Source: Phoronis ovalis
Taxonomy: Eukaryota > Phoronida > Phoronidae
DNA length: 12,289 nt
Reading direction: 5' to 3'
Assembly: GCA_028565635.1 (NCBI GenBank)
Contig: JAOXYB010107048.1
Span: 8,741-21,029, forward strand
Shown here: piece after piece, positions 7,601 to 12,289 of the stretch
Position numbering within the stretch: position 1 is the first letter of the stretch
Layout of the letters: each line of letters begins with the position of its first letter
The notes under the pieces: generated by a model
What the model was told of the DNA's origin: nothing
The model's database searches: none
What the model saw: the letters and a program-made list of their open reading frames with translations, nothing else
Made by a program: the position numbers and the translations under genes

Positions 7601-10568
7601 AATACTTACAAAGCATTCAGCAGCATCATCCATTACACCGATCTGAAAACGTTCCTGGTCAGCAAATGTTTCTGCTAAAGCTTTTCTTAGGGCGTCTGGG
7701 GGCAAGGCATCTTGATCACTGTATTGGAATTGAGTGAAAATTACCTGAAAAGAATTTTTTTAAAATGTTATTCATGCACGTTTATAATGCAGTAGTTATC
7801 TCATAACTTTCCATAAGGCATGCCTACTAAAAGTAATCAGAATTAAAAACTGAATATATAAATAGGAAATCATATAATCAAGCTGCAACAATGGTTTCCC
7901 AAATTTTATGAATGTTACTTTTTCCAATGTGTGAAGTCCTCCAGTCCTGCTGTTTCTGTAATGATAATACACACTTGTCTATTTCAAAAGACAACAGGAG
8001 CACCTTAACTTTAAAACAAACCTTGAAACTGAGCAGTCAAAATGGTAATATGAGAAAAATGCTCAGCAATCTTCCATAATTTATTAGTGATGTCAAACAC
8101 AAAGAAAACAATGAATGCTCATATAGTAGTGGTTAAGACTTTATTTATGAGCCAAATCAATGGTGCCAGTGGTTGGCTTTAATTAGCTAAGAGTTGTTAA
8201 GAGAGACAGAATTAGCTTTTTAAGATAACAATTACAAGGAGGAGAGTGCCAGAGTGGTTTATTAGTTTCAGCTCCTACTGAGTGGCAAGTGTGGTGTATT
8301 TTTAAAACCCCAGTAGACTTCCACAAAACACAAGCACTTCTGGATTTTTTCCACATGGAGAGTTTATGAATGAATAAACTTTTGAAGTATAGTTATATCT
8401 AAATTAACAAACTTTTTGGAAGGTATAAAATACACGATTGGTACAATTAAGATAATTTTAATTGGATCCATATGCGCATGTAGTTGTTACAAAGTATACT
8501 AGTAAGCTGGACAAGATGACTGGGAACACGCCAAAGGATTTTTCCTAACTGGAGCTGACAAATATAAACTTTACAATTTTCGAAGGTCTAGCATCCTGCT
8601 GTTTTTTGACCAACTTAAAAATAACACAAACCATATTCAGTTGCATTAAGAAGTGTTAAATAAACCACATGTGGCTGGAGACAGTGGGTTGAAATCAAAA
8701 CAAGAGCATTTTTTTCAATAGACCCTTGTGTCTGTGGTAAAAAAATCTACTAAATATAAACATTTAACCAAATTGCATTATCATGTAGGCCACACTTAAC
8801 AGATGCAACTGAAAACTAATGTTTTAAAAAAATTAACAACACAAAGCCTTAATCTGTAGAGTTCAACATGAGATCTATACTTTCATGATTGAACACAGTA
8901 AGTTATCAATTTATCCAATAATACACAGACACATGATAACAATTATTGATTTCACTTAAAAAACAAAGGTGATAATGTGGATAGAAACCTGCATGCATAT
9001 AGTCAATTTCCTCTGGATAAGATCTTTACAACAGCTTTATACACAGCATATATACACAATCACTTGAATTTATTTTCTAAAAAAGCTTTCAATCTAATTT
9101 TAGAGACAGGGTTAGAGCATTAGCTTAGCTTGTACACAAAAGCTGCAGTTTTACAATTAATTTAGTTAATTTAATGCTCTAATCCTGAGAAGTTTAAAAC
9201 TTTTGATAAAACTTTTGAATAGGATGCATAGAGACTCAATATTAATGCAGCAGCAGTTAGCCAATTACTGAGTATGATCATTTTCACATCACATTTTGTG
9301 TACTTTGCAACTGCATTTGCTATCATTACTGCATATGCATATGCTATTCATTAGTCATATTTCAAGCTGCATCAATAAATATTATTTCATTTCAATAAAA
9401 AAGGGATATATGTCAGATTCACCTGTTATTTATTTTCATTATATACCTAATAATTTAAACTATTTTTGACCCCTTGCTATATCAAGTTTTATCGTTTATA
9501 ACATGTTTTATTATAATTTAATCGAGATATGTCTGAATAACTTTCATTTTTAATGAAATTTGAAACTAAATATTGAAACTACATATGTTAAAGCTTTTCA
9601 ACTCAAAAACTGTACCACCCAATATTTTACTGAAAACTTCTTGAAGGCGATTCTTTACCTGTGAAAACCCTCTTAATATTTCCTATTTTTCTGCCTTAAA
9701 ATTTTATTCTAAAAAAGTGACAACAATAGATTTTTTTATTTAACTAATAGAACAATGTAATATAGTTTATAAGCAAGAAAATCCAGAATATTCCTACTTA
9801 CCTTTAAGGCACAGAATATACACGAATTTCCCATACAAGCATGTCCAGTCAGTGAGCGAAAACTGCGTCGAAATACATCTAAATGCCATAATACCTTAAA
9901 AACAGGAAAATACGCTAAAGCAAAGTAGTCAAACTGACCATCCAAGTGGTTACACATACATGTAGCCCTGTGGGGTATGGTTTTTCAGGGTCCCTGCAAC
10001 GGGGTATATTTTTAGCTCACTGCTAACAAATGCGTCCCAAAAATCTGTTTCTAGCCATGTTTGCTTATAAAAGGGCATGTTTCTTGACGTGGGTGTTGCT
10101 AAAGGGGTATTTTTTAGCCATCTTTTTAGACTACGATGCATGTTTTTAGCATCTTTGCGGACAATGGGATATGTTTTTTGCCATAACTGGCTTGGAATGG
10201 GTATAAGGTTTCGAAGCCTGGGCCTCACTCCTCCTGTACCATAAATTCACCAAGTGACCCCCTGGAGTTGAGTCTAGTAACTGTATCTTCATATAGTTAA
10301 TACAATACAGTTTAACAAACTCATGTAGCAACTTTCAACGGCACAGCAGACCTGCACAGACATATAATCACTATAAACATACCTGCACAGCACTGTTTAA
10401 GAAGCAGTTATTTTCTCCTGGGTTATTTAGTAGACCTTTCCTACTTTGGAGGGACATACTGTGACGAGGATTGGGTCCACGCTCCCACAGAGGATGGGAA
10501 GGTCGTATAGCATAGTGGTGGTTAGTTGCACTGTAGCTCATCCTGCTGGCTGGCTGTCTGTCTGTCAT
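1..10568 (-). CDS. USP54: USP54-like ubiquitin carboxyl-terminal hydrolase, 14 exons seen, 3' end outside window
   Basis: Joined exons (10568-10383, 9894-9802, 7744-7610, 7225-7032, 6526-6427, 6183-6126, 5874-5780, 5499-5353, 5037-4875, 4685-3933, 3616-2666, 2508-2392, 2103-1932, 1651-1) give 4815 nt, exactly 1605 codons with no stop. Residues about 43-365 form a peptidase C19 (USP) domain: Cys box with C55 ([10 protein letters not shown]), MDDAAECF at 131-138, cysteine pairs C179/C181 and C235/C239, His box with H313 (GKHYSTFF), Asp 330/331 (YFDDA), and [11 protein letters not shown] near 353-363. The remainder is a low-complexity tail interrupted by an MIT-like helical module (959-1055). 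Family knowledge: USP53/USP54 were long called inactive, but K63-chain-directed deubiquitinase activity has been reported; the Drosophila relative is echinus, involved in retinal cell sorting and death. Vertebrate USP54 is of similar total length (about 1,680 residues). The USP54 rather than USP53 choice rests on recalled similarity. Family assignment is near certain; exon edges are good but not transcript-tested. Confidence 0.93.
1652..1931 (-). other. Intron 13 (phase 2)
   Basis: A 280-bp GT-AG intron. It has a strong pyrimidine tract before its acceptor (about 1654-1700 on the minus strand: TTTTTCTTCTT and TTGCTTCTCTTATTTTC). No other structure is seen apart from an A-run at about 1859-1866 as read on the minus strand. 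Confidence 0.8.
1932..2103 (-). CDS. USP54: USP54-like coding exon 13: third helix and basic conserved stretch
   Basis: Encodes S998 (split) through residue 1054 plus two bases of 1055. YLKQAIDC continues the helical module begun in exon 12, and [18 protein letters not shown] is a basic stretch I recognise as typical of USP53/USP54 proteins, which anchors the exon. Acceptor TTATTACAG|CA, donor ATAG|GTAAAA, phase 2. The frame is open upstream of the acceptor as well, but frame joining with exon 12 (T+CA) supports the chosen edge. Confidence 0.88.
2392..2508 (-). CDS. USP54: USP54-like coding exon 12: first part of MIT-like helical module
   Basis: A 117-bp exon encoding residues 959-997 plus one base of 998: [20 protein letters not shown], then [12 protein letters not shown]. 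The heptad-like pattern of Ala/Leu/Cys, an acidic helix, a turn and then L-A-L-x-L-x-x-x-A-I resembles the first two helices of an MIT (microtubule interacting and trafficking) domain. Acceptor TCTATAG|CT, donor ATCT|GTAAGC, phase 1. Vertebrate USP53/USP54 have a comparable helical segment in this place as I recall; the MIT label is inference. Confidence 0.85.
2666..3616 (-). CDS. USP54: USP54-like coding exon 11: tail part 2 with degron-like and YxxM motifs
   Basis: A 951-bp exon encoding residues 642-959 (edge codons split). Composition is Ser/Asn/Lys-rich and probably disordered. Visible short motifs, in order: [11 protein letters not shown] basic patch (about 708-718), YMSM (729-732), YMPM (741-744), ILSRQ (785-789), LKRQVSS (793-799), DSGHVS (809-814) and DSGYRS (849-854), then serine runs near 918-930. 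It ends FPDAKT, joining the MIT-like module. Acceptor GTTCACAG|GT, donor ACTG|GTAAGT, phase 1 at both edges. No enzymatic motif is seen; the motif functions are inferred. Confidence 0.9.
3617..3932 (-). other. Intron 10 (phase 1)
   Basis: A 316-bp AT-rich GT-AG intron between the two large tail exons. I see no repeat, hairpin or coding remnant in it. Confidence 0.8.
3933..4685 (-). CDS. USP54: USP54-like coding exon 10: tail part 1
   Basis: A 753-bp exon encoding residues 391-642 (both edge codons split). It opens with a basic stretch ([13 protein letters not shown]) after the catalytic domain, then becomes N-, S-, Q- and Y-rich with no fold I recognise, most likely disordered. Residues about 466-506 are richer in order-promoting residues and in tyrosines ([28 protein letters not shown]) and look like the best conserved island. 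GDYENV fits a Grb2-type YxNx SH2 site; RQPS (480-483) is the first of eight RQxS sites. Acceptor TATTTCAG|AC, donor AAAG|GTAAGA. Confidence 0.88.
4875..5037 (-). CDS. USP54: USP54-like coding exon 9: end of catalytic domain
   Basis: Encodes residues 337-390 plus one base of 391. [17 protein letters not shown] followed by [16 protein letters not shown] closes the USP fold; the rest is linker. Acceptor TTATAG|ATT, donor GAAA|GTAAGA, phase 1. The 5' part of this exon and its acceptor are duplicated in decayed form immediately upstream at about 5095-5192. The frame stays open into intron 9 as far as 4744, so retention would give a short C-terminally altered product, but the frame-matching exon 10 makes splicing the better reading. 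Confidence 0.92.
5038..5352 (-). other. Intron 8 (phase 0), contains decayed exon copy
   Basis: A 315-bp GT-AG intron. Its acceptor-proximal half is made of two related blocks: the true acceptor region of exon 9 and, at about 5095-5192, a degenerate copy of the same region (listed separately). The remaining part (5193-5351) shows nothing notable. Confidence 0.8.
5095..5192 (-). pseudogene. Decayed partial duplicate of exon 9 and its acceptor
   Basis: This segment aligns with 4958-5092, which holds the 5' part of exon 9 plus the end of intron 8. Shared stretches on the + strand, in the same order, include gtttgcata, tggNtggtaNcgtc, ttttcccaNtatcNaccaa, tataat and a block of the form cagtaNcattaaNNat followed by ccagga/acagga. 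The copy is shorter (about 98 against 135 bp) because of internal deletions. On the minus strand the acceptor AG has become AA (TTATAAACTTGG against TTATAG|ATTGG), and the third codon is TGA where exon 9 has CGA. It therefore cannot serve as a working alternative exon. Read as a tandem partial exon duplication followed by decay. Confidence 0.75.
5353..5499 (-). CDS. USP54: USP54-like coding exon 8: catalytic His box
   Basis: Encodes 49 residues (288-336). [19 protein letters not shown] contains the presumed catalytic H313 (codon 5424-5422); [11 protein letters not shown] contains D330/D331, one of which should be the third triad residue. The [11 protein letters not shown] wording is USP54-like as I recall the vertebrate proteins. 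Acceptor TTTCAG|TTA, donor GAA|GTAAGT, phase 0 at both ends. Confidence 0.94.
5780..5874 (-). CDS. USP54: USP54-like coding exon 7
   Basis: Completes V256 and encodes residues 257-287. [12 protein letters not shown] is one of the strongest USP53/USP54 signatures; [18 protein letters not shown] follows as a helix and turn. Acceptor GTTATAG|TG, donor GAT|GTAAGT, phase 0 out. Confidence 0.92.
6126..6183 (-). CDS. USP54: USP54-like coding exon 6
   Basis: A 58-bp exon encoding residues 237-255 plus one base of codon 256: [20 protein letters not shown]239 completes the CPSKC pair begun in exon 5. TNAPDV matches the family strand just before the SIGLVWDS block. The acceptor reads GCAGAG; use of the first AG keeps the frame, while the second would shift it by 2 nt. 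Donor TTG|GTAAGT, phase 1. Confidence 0.9.
6427..6526 (-). CDS. USP54: USP54-like coding exon 5
   Basis: Completes T203 and encodes residues 204-236, including [13 protein letters not shown] and the Cys-Pro start (C235) of the second cysteine pair. Acceptor TTTTCTAG|T, donor CCA|GTAAGA, phase 0 out. The weaker matching stretch at 204-213 is the variable part of the fingers region in this family. Confidence 0.9.
6527..7031 (-). other. Intron 4 (phase 2)
   Basis: A 505-bp AT-rich intron with GTAAGT donor and TTTTCTAG acceptor. I looked for coding remnants and repeats and saw none worth listing. Confidence 0.8.
7032..7225 (-). CDS. USP54: USP54-like coding exon 4
   Basis: Encodes residues 139 to split codon 203. 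[12 protein letters not shown] and [17 protein letters not shown] are typical of USP53/USP54, and [16 protein letters not shown] follows. It holds the first likely zinc-finger cysteines of the fingers subdomain, C179 and C181, spaced C-x-C here. Acceptor TTTACAG|GAG, donor AAC|GTAAGT, leaving phase 2. Confidence 0.92.
7226..7609 (-). other. Intron 3 (phase 0)
   Basis: A 384-bp AT-rich intron with GTAAGT donor and TTTACAG acceptor. Nothing else recognisable. Confidence 0.8.
7610..7744 (-). CDS. USP54: USP54-like coding exon 3
   Basis: Encodes 45 residues (94-138): VIFTQFQ at the start, then [15 protein letters not shown], and [16 protein letters not shown] at the end. The DDAAE(C/E) block is the second conserved USP box, which usually helps shape the ubiquitin-binding cleft. 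Acceptor TTTCAG|GTA, donor TTT|GTAAGT, phase 0 at both ends. Confidence 0.92.
7745..9801 (-). other. Intron 2 (phase 0), the longest intron
   Basis: A 2057-bp AT-rich intron, four times longer than any other here. It contains an imperfect 16-bp inverted repeat (9107-9187, listed separately) and a perfect 14-bp palindrome gcatatgcatatgc at 9331-9344. No open frame of note, no transposase or reverse-transcriptase remnant and no target-site duplication could be seen. It separates the exon with the nucleophile from most of the catalytic domain, a usual place for regulatory sequence, but none is identified. Confidence 0.75.
9107..9187. repeat. 16-bp inverted repeat (possible hairpin or MITE-like remnant)
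   Basis: Left arm cagggttagagcatta (9107-9122) pairs with right arm taatgctctaatcctg (9172-9187) with one mismatch, leaving a 49-nt AT-rich loop that has its own small complementary pair (agctt and aagct near 9128-9142). The size (81 bp) and position within an intron would suit a short MITE remnant or a chance hairpin. No flanking direct repeat was recognised. Confidence 0.5.
9802..9894 (-). CDS. USP54: USP54-like coding exon 2
   Basis: Encodes 31 residues (63-93), [12 protein letters not shown] through [12 protein letters not shown], a block almost unchanged in vertebrate USP54 and just after the Cys box. Acceptor TTTTTAAG|GTA and donor AAG|GTAAGT, phase 0 at both ends. The [10 protein letters not shown] segment is a hallmark of the USP53/USP54 pair within the USP superfamily. 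Confidence 0.93.
9895..10382 (-). other. Intron 1 (phase 0), carries a tandem repeat array
   Basis: A 488-bp GT-AG intron between the Cys-box exon and exon 2. Its middle is a roughly 31-bp tandem array (listed separately). Base composition there is noticeably more GC-rich than in the other introns, and the region just right of the array (10205-10270) stays GC-richer, which suggests that an inserted repeat element, not only the array, may be present. Confidence 0.75.
9972..10225. repeat. Degenerate tandem repeat, about 31-bp unit, about 8 units
   Basis: Units on the + strand start at 9972, 10001, 10042, 10073, 10104, 10135, 10166 and 10199, with spacings 29, 41 (a unit plus about 10 extra bases), 31, 31, 31, 31 and 33. 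A typical unit begins (g)gggtatg, runs into a T tract and then agcca, and ends with a variable 10-12 bases; compare ggggtattttttagcca at 10104 and gggatatgttttttgcca at 10166. Because 31 is not a multiple of 3, the 92-codon frame over it (10228-9950, minus) is a by-product, not a gene. I have an impression of similar repeats in mollusc sequence but cannot confirm a named family. Confidence 0.7.
10383..10568 (-). CDS. USP54: USP54-like coding exon 1: N-terminus and catalytic Cys box
   Basis: Encodes residues 1-62. The family signature [19 protein letters not shown] carries the presumed nucleophile C55 (codon 10406-10404). The exon ends CAG|GTATGT in phase 0. An acceptor-like TTTTGTTACAG (AG at 10571-10570) lies one base before the first ATG, so an upstream, probably untranslated, exon is expected. 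A second in-frame Met (M10, 10541-10539) has A at -3 and would put the Cys at position 46, close to the vertebrate arrangement as I recall it; either start is possible. The first 42 residues (rich in H, R, P, S) match nothing I recognise. Confidence 0.9.
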
Positions 10569-10569
10569 A

Positions 10570-12289
10570 CTGTAACAAAATATATGAAATATAAAAATTT
10601 TGAAGAACACCAATCCATCATGATACAGTATAGTCCCCAAGGCTTCTTTCTCCGGTCTTCTTCACAATTTTTAAGATTATGTGATCATATCAATTACTGA
10701 CAAATATACAGCAGCTACATGTGTTCATGAGTCCAACTCCTAAAATCAATCCATTAGTTGAGTTGATTTTATGATAAGGAAATATGTTACCTTGATATAA
10801 AACAAGAACCGAATTTGATACTTTGAAACAGCAACACACCAAAGTTAAACCAAAAACAAGAACTTTCAAATTTCGAACAGACTATAATAATTAAATTAAG
10901 CCATGCGTCTATAATTGTAGACATGTTCTCATGTGCCCGTCTTCATTAAAAGGGTATAATTTAATAAAGTTAAGTATATAACATATATTCATTTCAATAT
11001 GTTCTATGATAAATACATCAGCAAATCAACTACAAACAAGCACGATAAAATGACACCTGGACAATATATCTACCACAAGAGGTACATGTTAAATTCACCT
11101 GGAATAGCCAATAATCTGCATGTATTATTAATTAATTATTTTTGCAACCCTCTTTTCACTTTTGAATTTATGACAGCATATTTGCAGACATTATAGCTGG
11201 TCATTTAAAACCATTCAGTCAGTTTCCTTTTATACCTGCTAGATACTACAGAATATTTCTTGTATAGTCACCCATAATGGAATCTATTCTGTTAACATGT
11301 TCCCTCCAAAGTTATTACATGTAAGAAAAGAACTGTGTTTATATGTGAGAAGGTCAGTTATAGGCTTGACCACTACTTTAACAGTGAAAATAAGCTGTCC
11401 TTGTCAACTGCTGGGCACAGAGTGAACTGTTGATTGTGCTTAATCAAACATGGATAAATAACAAATTGAATTTATTTTATTCAAAAATTCCTTTCTCATT
11501 ATTTATTTTGATAAAAATTAATCAACAGTAAAGACAATAAACAATTCAGTGTTTGAATTGTTCAAATGGTTGGTTTATCATTGCTGTAAAGCAATAGCAT
11601 GGCCCCAGTAGTAAACTAAAGTGGTTTAGCTGGAAATGAGTAATTCCAGAAGTCAAGAAGTCACCAGTCCTGAGACTACCTTTTGTCAAAGCATATGCAC
11701 ATTGTTGTATATCAAAAGAAACAGCAATTAACAACCCAATAATTGACACATGTGGTATAACTGCTGATTTGGGCTGCATTATACAAACTGCTGGGTTGGG
11801 CTATATTTTAGTATATACAGAAGCAACATATGGTACATGGTTGTAAAGATCAAAGTGAATTTATTTTTATGTATATAAAGAAACAGTATCTGCAAGACTT
11901 GCTCCCAATGGCATCAAAAATAAGACTGCATTTGGAATATTTTGCAGGCCAAGTTGTGTCTCATTAGGAAGCTGTATCCTCAGGTCCATATACAATAGAC
12001 TAAACATGGAATTGTTATTTGGTTTGAGTAATCAACCAAACTAAAAACATGATCAAGTGCATGATGATAAACATGCTTCTAAGTGGCCAACGTTAATCAG
12101 CGGAGTGAACGGAGTGGCGGAGTAAAAAGCGAATTAACGAAGTTAGATAAACACCTAAATATTTACACCAGATGATTTTGTCTTCTTATGATTATTTTAT
12201 GAAATAAAAAAGTTTCTTGTAGTAATAAGTTGCACAACTTGTCAAAATTGTATCATCGTTACATTTATCGGTTACTTCTCATGACCTCG
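10570..12289. other. Upstream non-coding region
   Basis: No coding exon is supported here on either strand; open frames are short and show no family similarity. The left edge is a splice acceptor (TTTTGTTACAG at 10580-10570, minus), so at least the proximal part should be an intron in the 5' UTR. A donor-like CAAG|GTAACA on the minus strand (exon side ending at 10791) is one possible 5' UTR exon end, but is unsupported. Small structures: a 9-bp hairpin taaaatcaa/ttgatttta (10741-10771), a two-copy 27-bp direct repeat (11759-11812) and a GGAGTG-rich stretch (12099-12125). No promoter can be assigned. Confidence 0.6.
11759..11812. repeat. Two-copy 27-bp direct repeat
   Basis: Two adjacent copies begin aactgctgatttgggct (11759) and aactgctgggttgggct (11786), differing at two of the first 17 positions and diverging afterwards (gcattataca against atattttagt). 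A small local duplication with no visible function. Confidence 0.55.

Noticed and set aside
10199-10215. A tRNA B-box-like string (ggtttcgaagcc) suggesting a SINE head
   Set aside because: It has an extra base against the B-box consensus, and no A box was found at the right distance; it falls in the last unit of the tandem array.
9950-10228. A 92-codon open frame on the minus strand in intron 1
   Set aside because: It lies over the 31-bp tandem array; the period is not a multiple of three and the product resembles no family I know. It is explained by the repeat.
10999-11779. Open frames of 65 and 77 codons in the upstream region as possible small genes
   Set aside because: No recognisable domain, no splice or start context, and lengths expected by chance in this DNA.
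1-12289. CRISPR arrays, prokaryotic operons, rRNA or tRNA genes, viral or transposase genes
   Set aside because: None seen; the window is explained by one spliced animal gene with its introns and upstream sequence.

Overview
The window is nuclear DNA from an animal. It holds most of one intron-rich protein-coding gene on the minus strand, running from about 10568 down to the left edge, where it leaves the window. Thirteen short introns (157 to 2057 bp) all have GT-AG ends, and the reading frame is kept across every junction. The protein is a USP53/USP54-family ubiquitin-specific protease; several blocks ([33 protein letters not shown]) look closer to vertebrate USP54 than to USP53. AT-rich introns, short intron size and strong similarity to the vertebrate protein suggest a mollusc or another lophotrochozoan invertebrate, but the sequence does not fix the phylum.

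Layout, in the direction of transcription (right to left). 12289-10570 is non-coding upstream sequence, probably an intron and possibly an unseen 5' UTR exon. Exons 1-9 (10568-4875) encode a complete USP catalytic domain of about 365 residues with the Cys box, His box and downstream Asp all present. Exons 10 and 11 (4685-2666) are two large exons encoding a low-complexity, Ser/Asn/Gln-rich tail with many short motifs. Exons 12 and 13 (2508-1932) encode a helical module resembling an MIT domain, followed by a conserved-looking basic stretch. Exon 14 (1651 to beyond 1) is a further disordered tail rich in Q, S, N and Y, open for 550 codons to the window edge. The visible protein is 1605 residues and its C-terminus is missing.

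The exon-level reading was made by hand from splice-site consensus, frame continuity and family similarity. The most interesting observations are: a decayed partial copy of exon 9 next to the real exon; an array of about 31-bp tandem repeats in intron 1; two canonical DSGxxS (beta-TrCP type) motifs in exon 11; and eight R-Q-x-S sites in the tail, four of them RxxSxP (14-3-3 mode 1 type). No prokaryotic genes, CRISPR arrays, RNA genes or intact transposons were found.
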